Shown one piece after another: positions 6,353 through 13,985 of a stretch of 14,513 bases of DNA. The notes beneath the pieces are model-generated. The model saw only the letters and a program-made list of their open reading frames with translations. It ran no database searches and was not told where the DNA came from. Origin of the DNA: JBLHKS01 sp047620505 (GTDB lineage: Bacteria > Verrucomicrobiota > Verrucomicrobiia > Verrucomicrobiales > DEV007); assembly GCA_047620505.1 (NCBI GenBank), contig JBLHKS010000179.1, positions 1 through 14,513 on the forward strand, in the 5' to 3' direction. The stretch's first letter is position 1. Each line of letters starts with the position of its first letter. The translations under genes were made by a program, and so were the position numbers.

Positions 6353-6393
6353 TAGAAGACTTGAAACCTGAATAGATCTGGTCACGTCAGGGC

Positions 6394-7752
6394 CTACGCC
6401 AAAATCTCGTGCACCACGCGCCCATGCACATCCGTGAGCCGAAAATTCCGCCCGGCCCAGGGATACGTCAGCCGCTTGTGATCCAATCCTAACAGATGCA
6501 GCATCGTGGCGTGCAGATCATGAATGTGAACCTGGCCATCGACCGCCATACGGCCATACTCGTCGGTCTCGCCATGGCGGAATCCGCGCTTCACACCCGC
6601 TCCGGCGAGGAACATGCTGAACCCGGTGGCGTTATGCCCTCGGCCATCACGACTCGCGTCGTACGGTGTCCGTCCGAATTCACCGCCCCAGACAATCAGC
6701 GTTTCGTCAAGCAGCCCGCGTCGTCTGAGGTCCGTGATCAGGCCTGCGACCGGTTTGTCGATGCCCTGACAACGCTGATTCATGCCATTACCAAGGGCGC
6801 CATGAAGATCCCAACCATCCATGGTCAGCTGGACGAAACGGACACCGGATTCGATGAAGCGACGCGCCAACAGACATTGATGCCCGAAGTCCGCCGAAGG
6901 CCCGCCTCCCATGCCGTAGAGTTGTTTCGTTTCGTCCGATTCGCCGCTGAGGTTCATGGCTTCGGGCAAGGCGGATTGCATGCGGTAACCGAGTTCAAAC
7001 GACTCCATCACACCTTCGACTTCGGGTGAATTTCGACCGCGTTCGGCCAGCAGCTGCTGGTTCATGGTCTGGAGCAGATCCAGGTTGTTGCGCTGCTCTT
7101 CGCGATTCAATCGGGCGTTCGAAAGGTTGCTGACTTCGACCTTCGCCATGGACAGATTGTTGCCGCCAATCGGCGTGCCCTGGTAGGCGGCGGGCAGGAA
7201 CGAACTGCCGTAGTATTTCGATCCGCCGAGGACGGTGGGAGGATTGATGGCGATGAATCCAGGGAGGTTTTCATTCGTCGCGCCAAGGCCGTAGAGCGTC
7301 CAGGCGCCCATGGATGGGCGGATGAATTGAAAGCTGCCCGTGTGGAGAAAATCGAGGGCGCCAGCGTGTTCGGGCACGTCCGTGTGCATGCCGTTGAGCA
7401 TGCAGATTTCGTCCGCCACTTCGGCCAGGTGCGGGAGCAGTTCGCTGAACCACAGGCCGCCCTGACCGTGCTGCGAGAATTTCCACAGCGAGCCGAGCAT
7501 GCTGAGATGTTTGCTGCCGTTCCAGGGCTTGCCGTCGTCGGCCTGAAGCTTCGGCTTGTAGTCGAACATGTCGACGTGTGAGGGCCCGCCCTTCATGCAG
7601 AGGAAAATGACTCGCTTCGCACGTGCGGGAAGATGCGTACTACGAACGGCGTAGGGCGATGTGTGGTTGGCGCCGGAGGCGAGACCCGCGGCGGCCAGGG
7701 AACTGAAACCAAGGAAGTTGCGTCGGGTGGAGGTGTTGGTCGTCATCATCAT
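6394..7752 (-). CDS. DUF1501 protein, last gene of the PSD1 operon
   Basis: A 452-residue DUF1501 protein of the alkaline phosphatase/sulfatase fold. It has a twin-arginine leader (TRRNFLGFSSLAAAGLASG), the FLCMKGGPSHVDMFDYKP block, DVPEHAGALDFL, the IVWGGEFGRTPYDASRDGRG block, and HIHDLHATMLHLLGLDH near the end. I chose the ATG at 7752 because its ATGA overlaps the TGA of the PSD1 gene (7749-7751), a standard sign of coupled translation, and it puts the RR motif at residues 10-11; an in-frame start at 7806 would add 18 residues lying inside the PSD1 gene. The pairing with a DUF1549/DUF1553 protein is the usual PVC arrangement and points to joint function in the periplasm or cell envelope, perhaps polymer breakdown. 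The exact reaction is unknown. Confidence 0.9.
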   Translation of the reverse strand: MMMTTNTSTRRNFLGFSSLAAAGLASGANHTSPYAVRSTHLPARAKRVIFLCMKGGPSHVDMFDYKPKLQADDGKPWNGSKHLSMLGSLWKFSQHGQGGLWFSELLPHLAEVADEICMLNGMHTDVPEHAGALDFLHTGSFQFIRPSMGAWTLYGLGATNENLPGFIAINPPTVLGGSKYYGSSFLPAAYQGTPIGGNNLSMAKVEVSNLSNARLNREEQRNNLDLLQTMNQQLLAERGRNSPEVEGVMESFELGYRMQSALPEAMNLSGESDETKQLYGMGGGPSADFGHQCLLARRFIESGVRFVQLTMDGWDLHGALGNGMNQRCQGIDKPVAGLITDLRRRGLLDETLIVWGGEFGRTPYDASRDGRGHNATGFSMFLAGAGVKRGFRHGETDEYGRMAVDGQVHIHDLHATMLHLLGLDHKRLTYPWAGRNFRLTDVHGRVVHEILA

Positions 7753-9881
7753 TCGATGTATCGGAAGTGGGCGGTGGAGAAGGTCATCTGCATGAAATTG
7801 ATCCAAGCTTCATGCTCGCTGGATTGCCGGGCGCGCTGGTCCAGCCAGGCGGAAAGTTCAGCGGCGAAGTCAGGCTCCGGGGTGCGTCCGGTGGCGATGC
7901 GCCAGGCGGATTCGATCCGCGTTTCGGCGGGCAGTTCCAGCATACGATCCGCAGCAGCTGCTGCCCGGCCTTCCATGAATTCGTTGTTCATGAGGTAGAG
8001 CGCCTGAGCCGGGATCGTGCGATTGTTGCGCATGGCTGTGGAGGCGTTGATGTCGGCGAAATCGAACAGGCGGAGGAATTCCGGCATGCGGTTTCTGGTC
8101 AGCGGCAGGTAAACCGAGCGATGACGATCAGCGGCGATTTCTTCGTCGACGTTGAGATTGTGGTTGCTCGATTCGCCGATGTCCATCCCCGCATAGGCAT
8201 TCATGAGGTGGGAGCCCGGCATCGGATCGAAAACCAGTTCACCACTGACGAAGAGGACGGAATCGCGAAACGCCTCGATGTCCAGCCGACGGAAATTCGC
8301 CCGCCAGAGCAGGCGGTTTTCAGGATCCTTTTCGGTGCTGGTCAGGGTCGTGTCACTGGCCAGCTGCCAGGTGCGGCTGCGGAGGATTCGGCCTACTAGA
8401 TTCTTCGTACTCCAGCCATCGGCGATGAACTCGGCGGTGAGGAAGTCGAGCAATTCCGGATGAGACGGAGCTTCGCCAGTGACGCCGAAGTTGTCCACCG
8501 TTCGCACGAGGCCGGCGCCGAACAGGTGAAACCAGACGCGGTTGACCCAGACCCGAGCGGTGAGCGGGTGTTCATCGCTGGCGATCCAGTTGGCCAGTTC
8601 CAGCCGCCCATCTTCCCCGTCCGGAATCTCCGCGAGGGCCGGAGTGCCGGGAATTTCGAACTCGCTACGGGGAACGACGCGACCGATTTCGTTGTATTCG
8701 CCTCGGATGCGCAGCGCACAGTCAATCGGCGCTTCCGGGCTGCGAAGCACGGCCATGGTGTAGCCCGGCTGTTCGGCTGGCGGGTTGTGAATCTGCTGCA
8801 CGCGCTCTTCGTCGAGTTGCTTCGCTTCATCGATCATCTCGAGGCGTCGAGCTTCCATTGCCGCCAGCTCGGGATCGTCCTCCGCGCTTTCCAGGCCACG
8901 GGCGCGGATCAGGCCAGACAATCTATTATAAATTCCGTACGCTTTTCCTCGTAGAGTAATAACTCGCTGAGTTTTGTCGTGAATTTCCTGACGCCAGGCG
9001 GCGACCGCGGGATGCAGTTCGTCGACTCGATCGCCAACCGGCACGAGCTCCGTGTTTTTGTTCTGCATGGAGAAGTAGAGTGGTCCGGGACCGTAGCGTG
9101 TGTCGCTGCTGAGCAAGATCCCGGCCATGGCGTAGTAGTCGCGCGTCGAAACCGGATCCGACTTATGATCGTGGCAGCGTGCGCAGGCCACCGTCAGGCT
9201 GAGCATGGCTCGGGTCAGGACGTCGATCTGTTCGTCCACCATATCCATGCGGAACTTGTCGACCTTCGGCTCTTCGTAGGCCTTCGGACCAATGGCGAGG
9301 AAAGCGCTGGCGATGCGTTGCTCGTCGCCCGCCCCGGGCAGAAGATCGCCGGCAATCTGTTCGCGGAAGAACTCGTTGATGGGTTTGTCAGAGTTGAACG
9401 AATCGATGACGTAGTCGCGGTAGCGCCAGGCATCGGGATAGACCACATCGCGATCCTTGCCGTTGGAATCGGCATAACGCGCGAGGTCCAGCCAGTGGCG
9501 CGCCCACTTCTCGCCGAACTGGGGGGAATTCAGCCAGACGGCGACGGTGGTTTGCACCGCTGTCTCGCTGTCGTCCTGGTAATCGGCCAGGAACTTATCG
9601 ATTTCGTCTGGCGTCGGCGGGAGCCCACGCAGGTTGAAACTGAGACGCCGAACCAGAGTCTCCGGCGTCGCAGCAGCTGCTGGCTGGAGCCCCTCGGTTT
9701 CCAGTCTGGCGAGGACGAAATAGTCCAACTGCTGAAGTGGCCACGATTCGTCCTGCACTTCGGGAACAGTCGCGTTCTGAAGCGGCTGCAGAGACCAGAG
9801 CTGACTTTCCTCGCTCGCGGCGATCAGAGGCAGGATTGCAGCAACCGAGAGCATGATCGTTCTGATGATACGATGAGTCAT
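7749..9881 (-). CDS. PSD1-type protein with DUF1549 and DUF1553 domains
   Basis: A 710-residue exported protein. The signal peptide is about the first 22 residues (TIMLSVAAILPLIAA). DUF1549 spans roughly 45-260, including LSFNLRGLPPTPDEID and EKWARHWLDLARYADS, and carries a CxxCH heme-type motif at 233-237 (CARCHDHKSDPVSTRDYYAM). A charged helical linker spans about 300-365. DUF1553 runs from about 425 to the end (LANWIASDEHPLTARVWVNR, NNRTIPAQALYLMNNEFMEG). Many relatives have an extra N-terminal cytochrome c domain (PSCyt1); this one does not. The family is proposed to work in redox-linked polymer breakdown, but no activity is proven. It starts 56 bases after the propeller gene and overlaps the DUF1501 gene by 4 bases, so one operon is likely. 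Confidence 0.9.
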   Translation of the reverse strand: MTHRIIRTIMLSVAAILPLIAASEESQLWSLQPLQNATVPEVQDESWPLQQLDYFVLARLETEGLQPAAAATPETLVRRLSFNLRGLPPTPDEIDKFLADYQDDSETAVQTTVAVWLNSPQFGEKWARHWLDLARYADSNGKDRDVVYPDAWRYRDYVIDSFNSDKPINEFFREQIAGDLLPGAGDEQRIASAFLAIGPKAYEEPKVDKFRMDMVDEQIDVLTRAMLSLTVACARCHDHKSDPVSTRDYYAMAGILLSSDTRYGPGPLYFSMQNKNTELVPVGDRVDELHPAVAAWRQEIHDKTQRVITLRGKAYGIYNRLSGLIRARGLESAEDDPELAAMEARRLEMIDEAKQLDEERVQQIHNPPAEQPGYTMAVLRSPEAPIDCALRIRGEYNEIGRVVPRSEFEIPGTPALAEIPDGEDGRLELANWIASDEHPLTARVWVNRVWFHLFGAGLVRTVDNFGVTGEAPSHPELLDFLTAEFIADGWSTKNLVGRILRSRTWQLASDTTLTSTEKDPENRLLWRANFRRLDIEAFRDSVLFVSGELVFDPMPGSHLMNAYAGMDIGESSNHNLNVDEEIAADRHRSVYLPLTRNRMPEFLRLFDFADINASTAMRNNRTIPAQALYLMNNEFMEGRAAAAADRMLELPAETRIESAWRIATGRTPEPDFAAELSAWLDQRARQSSEHEAWINFMQMTFSTAHFRYIE

Positions 9882-9937
9882 AGATAGGTTCGTTGCGCCA
9901 GGCAGAACCTACGCGGCGCTGGCCGGCTCAGCAGCTG

Positions 9938-11332
9938 CTAGTTGAACTTCACGGAGAAAAGGTCCGCGTCCGACATCTGGAAACGAAGGCGAACAGGCTG
10001 CTCCGCAAGAGAACTGACGTCGGCGTTGTCTTTCCATTTCACGACTCTGGTGATGTGATCGCCGTAGATCGGATCGCAATCCTCCAACGTAAAGCCAGGG
10101 AGCGGCTTGCCGTCGGCATCCTGCAATTCGACTAACACTTGTCCGGCGGCGCTGGTGGAATAGTTGATCTCAAGCGCCTTGCCAGTGAAGTTCAGCGGTT
10201 GAGTGATCAGTTCGCCGCCCGCGAGTGGGGCGTTGACGGAGGCGAAGCCATCGATGCGCATCGTGTAGCGACGGCCGCCGGTCAGGAAGAACGACATCTC
10301 GGTTGGGCTGGTCTGATGGATGCCAATCGCGGAGTAGTTGGCGCGGTTGGCCCAGCCTTCGGGACCGATGCCGGGGCGGATGAAGGCTTGCGTGAATTCG
10401 CGGTCAAAGCGCAACCCGCCGCGGGTGCTCATCATGAGGATATCAGTGGCGGCGCCGCGCTTGTCCATGAAGCGCGTAGGAAGGGCGATGTAAATGTGAG
10501 GCGCGCGGTAATACGGCTGAGTGCAAGGAGTGTAGAGATGCTCCTGAGGAAGGTTCGCCTCCATTTCAACAAAGGGCGTCCAGTTGATGAAGTCCTTCGA
10601 AGTGGTGCGCGCGATACCACGATAGCCTTTGATGAAGCGCCGGAAGTAACAGACATAGACCTGCTCGGAATCCGACCAGAACGCGTAGTTCTGTGAATCG
10701 AAATACTTGCCCCACTCTTCCGGCACAACGGGCTCGTCGCGGAGCTTCTTCCAGTGGATGCCATCCGGCGACACAAACGCCTTCAAACCACCGGGGCCGC
10801 GTTTATCGCGAACCGCCGTCTGATGCGGCTGAAACGCGATGCCGCCGAGCGCTTTGTATTTCTGGTCGGCCGGCACGCCCGGTTTCGTATCGATAAACGG
10901 CGTGAAGTTGTGATTCACCAGGAACTCGTCCATCAGCACGATGTTGCCCGCGGGAAAGCTCGAATGCTCGAAGAGCCCCAACTTCGGCAGCGTCCAGTTA
11001 ATCCCATCCGGGCTCTCCGCATAGAGTGTCACCTCGCCATCGTGATACGCCTCGATTCCATGACTCTTCCATGTGACCTTCGGATCTTTGTCGCCTCGGT
11101 AGTAGAACTGAAACTTATCGTCGGCGCGAAGCACGGTTGCGTAATGGCCATGCGGACGTGCAGGCGAAATCGGCGGCATCAGCTGCGGCATGTGAGGCTT
11201 GAGCGTCGTGTCCTTCAACTCGCCAACGATGAGGCGGTCGACGAACAGCTCGCGACGTGAGCCAATGTCGACTGGCTCAGCCAAAGCGGAGCCAGCAAGG
11301 AGGGAGAGGCTTAAGATCGCGGGGGTTTTCAT
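9938..11332 (-). CDS. Secreted beta-propeller protein, glycoside hydrolase 32/43-like
   Basis: A 464-residue protein with a clear Sec signal (MKTPAILSLSLLAGSALA, cleavage about residue 18). The start of the mature part, DIGSRRELFVDRLIVGEL, and the recurring blade pattern (LYAESPDGINWTLPKLG, AFVSPDGIHWKKL, ARTTSKDFINWTPF) are those of five-bladed propellers annotated in PVC genomes as glycosyl hydrolase family 32-like. The last ~100 residues look like a beta-sandwich. I could not place catalytic residues with confidence, so enzymatic activity is inferred. It is the first gene of the minus-strand operon with PSD1 and DUF1501. The upstream region holds paired TTGCGCAA palindromes and the stub of a divergent XylR-like regulator, suggesting sugar-responsive control in the past. 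No Shine-Dalgarno site is seen. Confidence 0.8.
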   Translation of the reverse strand: MKTPAILSLSLLAGSALAEPVDIGSRRELFVDRLIVGELKDTTLKPHMPQLMPPISPARPHGHYATVLRADDKFQFYYRGDKDPKVTWKSHGIEAYHDGEVTLYAESPDGINWTLPKLGLFEHSSFPAGNIVLMDEFLVNHNFTPFIDTKPGVPADQKYKALGGIAFQPHQTAVRDKRGPGGLKAFVSPDGIHWKKLRDEPVVPEEWGKYFDSQNYAFWSDSEQVYVCYFRRFIKGYRGIARTTSKDFINWTPFVEMEANLPQEHLYTPCTQPYYRAPHIYIALPTRFMDKRGAATDILMMSTRGGLRFDREFTQAFIRPGIGPEGWANRANYSAIGIHQTSPTEMSFFLTGGRRYTMRIDGFASVNAPLAGGELITQPLNFTGKALEINYSTSAAGQVLVELQDADGKPLPGFTLEDCDPIYGDHITRVVKWKDNADVSSLAEQPVRLRFQMSDADLFSVKFN

Positions 11333-11383
11333 AAAAAGGAGTGATCAAGTTTGAGCGATCAGCGCGATCTCACAATCGCCAAT

Positions 11384-11412
11384 TTGCGCAATCGCATATC
11401 GAAGTTGCGCAA
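11384..11412. promoter_or_regulatory. Tandem TTGCGCAA palindromes, candidate operator pair
   Basis: TTGCGCAA occurs at 11384-11391 and 11405-11412, exactly 21 bases apart (two helical turns), in the similar contexts AATTTGCGCAAT and GAAGTTGCGCAAT. The pair lies between the divergent starts of the propeller gene (11332) and the XylR-like stub (11439). Palindromes with a central CG are typical of LacI-type operators, and XylR-type regulators bind near their own start. The binding protein is inferred; the local regulator is truncated. Confidence 0.5.
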
Positions 11413-11438
11413 TGGCTCTGATCGATGAACGGTGCTGC

Positions 11439-11546
11439 ATGCCGCGCCTGAAACGAGTCGCCATCCTCATCGAAACCTCGCGGCAAAAGGACCGGGAGCT
11501 GCTTCGCGGGGTGATGAAGTATCACCAAACGCACCTCGAATACTGA
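11439..11546 (+). pseudogene. N-terminal stub of a XylR-like AraC-family regulator
   Basis: The 35-codon frame from the ATG at 11439 to the TGA at 11544-11546 reads MPRLKRVAILIETSRQKDRE and then LLRGVMKYHQTHLEY. In XylR-type regulators, which are frequent in Verrucomicrobia, the protein starts with a sugar-binding domain whose first strand and helix read like VALLIETSxxYGRGLLRGIxxY; the match covers exactly that region. The rest of the sugar-binding domain and the C-terminal AraC helix-turn-helix are missing, and the 226 bases that follow contain nothing resembling them. It is divergent from the glycosidase-like operon, the normal place for its regulator. It could not bind DNA in this form. 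Confidence 0.6.
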
Positions 11547-11772
11547 TAGGAGTTTCCTTTTCGCCCTGCCGCTCCCCAGTTGCCATCGGACCGGGGTTCG
11601 AGGGGGGACAACCAAGGGAGTTCCTCGGTATCGGTGGCGCGGAGCAAGCGCCGAGCGCCGAAAAAATGAGGCCGCAGCGATTCTTTCGAAAATTCTCAAC
11701 GCTTTGATGAGCGATTTCAACCGGAGTAATGTCCTTGAAATACCTGCCAACGAAGCGCCGTAGTCATTCTAA

Positions 11773-13062
11773 ATGATCACGCGTTTCCTCCTGCTGGCCC
11801 TGTTCCTTCCGATCGCTACTCTGGCCGCCGACCCGCCCAGGCTCGCTAATCTCTCCGGCGCCCGGCGAGCGGACCTCAACCACGACGGCTCCCGGATCGT
11901 TCTCCGAATGCGTGAAGGGCAGATCAGAATCTGGAACGTGGCGAGCGGCGAGCTGATTCCGGGCGATCTCGGAATGGAATCTAAAGGCGAATATGTGGTT
12001 TCGCCCTCAGCGCGGCGGATTCTCGTTAGCTTTGAAGCGGGTGGCTCGCGGGTTTTCGATTTCGACACAGCCGAGGCCGTTTCGCCGATCCATCCCGCTA
12101 CGATTGCCGGTGAATGGCGCCCGCACGCCGTGTTTGTTCCGGATGAAACCCAGGTCGTGATCCTGGACAGCGAGAAAAACGGGCGTTGCACGGTGATCGA
12201 TCTGGAAAACGGCAAAACGATTGCAGCCTTCGACCTCGCGCCGATCAACGACGATTACGATCCATCGATCCAATTCAGCAGTGACGGCCGGCGCGCGTTC
12301 ATCCTCGATGGCGAAGCGCTGCTCCATCGCTACGACACGTCGAACTGGGCCGAAATCGGCGAGCCGATGGCGCATTCGTTCGACGAAAATCACGCCTACG
12401 GATTCGGGTTCGCGATCAGCGAGGACGGCCGTTACGCAGCGACGTTTAACTGGCCGGGCGAAAATGGGCCGGACGGCCGATTGCAACTCTGGGACGCAGA
12501 AACCGCAAAGCCGTTGGGCGAGCCGTTGGCCGAGCAGAACGGAATTACCGCCGGGTTTTTCGATCAAGGTCAGGGTCAGCAGCTGCTGATTCTGCCAGGC
12601 CGCAGCAGAAGCCGCGTTCTCGCCGTTCCGTCCCTCGAACTCAGGTTCAATCTGCCGCTTCACGACGTCTTCGACGCCTGTGAAGCTGTCCTGTCCAGTG
12701 ATCGGCAGCATCTCTACACCTGGGGCTACGATTCCTCTGTGCGGCGAGTTGACGCGCAAAGTGGGAAGATTCTTGGCGAGGTGCTTCGCCGGGGCAGGAT
12801 CGACCGTGTTTTGACCCGCCCCGATTCATCGAGGATCTGGGTGGTTTACAACGACTTCGGTTATTACCAGCCGAGGGACTACAATTACGTTTCCGTGGTC
12901 GACGTCGCGGACATGCGGCCCGTGGAGACGGTGCGCTTTTCGAGCGCCGGCGGCTTTGTGCAATTCTCGGCGGACGGGACACGACTGCTGCTGTTCGACG
13001 AGGGACGATTGCGGCTTTTCGAGGCCAGCAGAATGAAGGAAATCACTCTCCAGGCGGACTGA
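11773..13062 (+). CDS. Secreted WD40-like beta-propeller protein
   Basis: A 429-residue protein with a signal peptide (ITRFLLLALFLPIATLAA, cleavage near residue 19). The mature part is made of repeated strands with the signature of WD40/YVTN-type propellers: ADLNHDGSRIVLRMREGQIR ending IWNV, QFSSDGRRAFILDGEALLHR, FAISEDGRYAATFN ending LQLWDAETAKPLG, and QFSADGTRLLLFDEGRLRLF. About six or seven blades fit the length. Such proteins are binding scaffolds; no enzymatic residues are apparent and I cannot name a partner. No Shine-Dalgarno site precedes the ATG. It is read away from the regulator stub and is not clearly in an operon. It ends 25 bases before the end of a convergent small ORF. Confidence 0.8.
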   Translation: MITRFLLLALFLPIATLAADPPRLANLSGARRADLNHDGSRIVLRMREGQIRIWNVASGELIPGDLGMESKGEYVVSPSARRILVSFEAGGSRVFDFDTAEAVSPIHPATIAGEWRPHAVFVPDETQVVILDSEKNGRCTVIDLENGKTIAAFDLAPINDDYDPSIQFSSDGRRAFILDGEALLHRYDTSNWAEIGEPMAHSFDENHAYGFGFAISEDGRYAATFNWPGENGPDGRLQLWDAETAKPLGEPLAEQNGITAGFFDQGQGQQLLILPGRSRSRVLAVPSLELRFNLPLHDVFDACEAVLSSDRQHLYTWGYDSSVRRVDAQSGKILGEVLRRGRIDRVLTRPDSSRIWVVYNDFGYYQPRDYNYVSVVDVADMRPVETVRFSSAGGFVQFSADGTRLLLFDEGRLRLFEASRMKEITLQAD

Positions 13063-13087
13063 TCTCGAGCGCCTCCAGCAGGGCCTC

Positions 13088-13354
13088 TTACTGCGCGAAA
13101 GTCGGCGGAAACGCGTCGTCCGATTGCTTGTCCAGCCAAGCCTGGGTCTCTTCGATTTCGTCGTCGATTGCGATGACCGCCTCGCCTTCAAGGTCTTCAA
13201 CCCACAACGAATCCGGCAGATCGGGATGATGAATCTCAAGATGGGCTTTCAACGCATAGCGACCATCATGAGTAAATCCTTGCACAGTCAAAACGAGCAT
13301 GCCGTTGTTGACCGGACCTCTGGTTGACCCCTGAACGTAGCTGGTGAGAAACAT
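13088..13354 (-). CDS. Small hypothetical protein, possibly a C-terminal remnant
   Basis: I do not recognise this gene. From the ATG at 13354 it encodes 88 residues including LVLTVQGFTHDGRYALKAHL and HPDLPDSLWVEDLE, with an acidic C-terminus (EAVIAIDDEIEETQAWLDK). The text looks like real protein, with a beta-strand pair around GFTHDGRY, rather than random sequence. The frame stays open upstream to about 13459 without an ATG (a TTG at 13369 is possible) and with no ribosome site, so the present ORF may be the surviving end of a longer gene whose 5' part was replaced by the hicA/recombinase debris. Confidence 0.45.
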   Translation of the reverse strand: MFLTSYVQGSTRGPVNNGMLVLTVQGFTHDGRYALKAHLEIHHPDLPDSLWVEDLEGEAVIAIDDEIEETQAWLDKQSDDAFPPTFAQ

Positions 13355-13430
13355 CACGGCGTTTCCCAACGGAAAACTCCGCGCGGCAAAAGGGACCCGT
13401 TCAGCTTGACGCCTTGCGAGCTGAGATAAC

Positions 13431-13520
13431 TTGGTGAAACTGCGCGACTTGCAGCGTCAATTGAATGTTCACGGTTGTCATTTCGAGCAAGAAGGCGGCA
13501 ACCATTCCCTTTGGAAGAAT
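13431..13520 (+). pseudogene. hicA: hicA 5' fragment (mRNA interferase toxin remnant)
   Basis: From the TTG at 13431 (or GTG at 13434) the frame reads MVKLRDLQRQLNVHGCHFEQ and then EGGNHSLWKN. This is the first half of HicA: the KLRDL helix, the HGC turn and the catalytic histidine in GGNHS (His25). Complete HicA proteins have about 60-80 residues; here the family sequence stops after 30, where it runs straight into tyrosine-recombinase sequence in the same frame. No HicB partner follows. The toxin is therefore inactive or absent. Confidence 0.6.
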
Positions 13521-13675
13521 CGCCACACCTGCGCCCGACACCTGCTCGCGGCGGGGCCGACATCCGTTACGTTCAAAAACTCCTCGGCCACGCCAGCCTT
13601 GAGACCACAGCGATTTACACCGCGATGAGCGTCGAGGCCCTGCGCGCGTCTATTTCGGCCTGTCAATCCCATCGA
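13521..13675 (+). pseudogene. C-terminal fragment of a tyrosine recombinase/integrase
   Basis: The sequence begins RHTCARHLLAAG, containing the catalytic Arg-His pair of tyrosine recombinases. After a frame change it continues ADIRYVQKLLGHASLETTAI, YTAMSVEALRA, with the LLGHxxxxTTxIYT box and the nucleophilic tyrosine. The two parts join perfectly if one G is restored in the run at 13553-13556, so a 1-base deletion is the likely cause. Everything upstream of the RHT motif, including the core-binding domain, is missing. The 3' limit is uncertain because no stop occurs in this frame before the antitoxin gene. It is a relic of an integrase, perhaps from an integron-like or phage-like element. 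Confidence 0.7.
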
Positions 13676-13718
13676 AACGCGCTGGCGCGAGTGCGGGTGT
13701 TAAGCTACCTTCCAAGCC

Positions 13719-13985
13719 ATGAGCATCACCCATCAAACGCTTCTCGACGAAGAAGGCAAACCAGCAGCTGCTCTGATCCCGTGGGACGTGTTCAAGGAAA
13801 TCCGAAAACGTCTTGGCGACGATAACGAAGACGATGAAAAGTTGAGTCCGGAGTGGCGCGAGGAGTTGGATCGCCGCCTTCAAAGTATCAAAGACGGCTC
13901 GGCGAAGACTATCCCGCACGAACAGGTGATGGCCGAGGTTCGCGAGCAGATGCGCAACCCTCCGGCTTCCGGGCAGAGCGCATGA
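13719..13985 (+). CDS. Antitoxin of a RelE/ParE-type module
   Basis: An 88-residue acidic protein. The second half, LSPEWREELDRRLQSIKDGS and then AKTIPHEQVMAEVR, is the pattern of the short addiction-module antitoxins (Unstab_antitox type), which pair with RelE/ParE toxins. The first part, LLDEEGKPAAALIPWDVFKE, resembles the strand-turn-strand of Phd-like antitoxins (bound DNA, autoregulation), so this may be a compact two-part antitoxin. Its stop overlaps the toxin start as ATGA at 13982-13985. No strong ribosome site is seen before the ATG. An AGCAGCTGCT palindrome lies within it (13763-13772). Confidence 0.75.
   Translation: MSITHQTLLDEEGKPAAALIPWDVFKEIRKRLGDDNEDDEKLSPEWREELDRRLQSIKDGSAKTIPHEQVMAEVREQMRNPPASGQSA

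Noticed and set aside
8979..9887. A 302-codon plus-strand open frame
   Set aside because: It is exactly antisense to the PSD1 gene, which has clear domains; long antisense frames are common in GC-rich genes.
11370..11750. A 126-codon minus-strand open frame across the regulator stub
   Set aside because: It overlaps the XylR-like stub and the operator palindromes, has biased arginine-rich text and no ribosome site; the plus-strand stub explains the sequence better.
12007..12759. A 250-codon minus-strand open frame
   Set aside because: It is the mirror of the WD40-like propeller gene and has no recognisable protein features.
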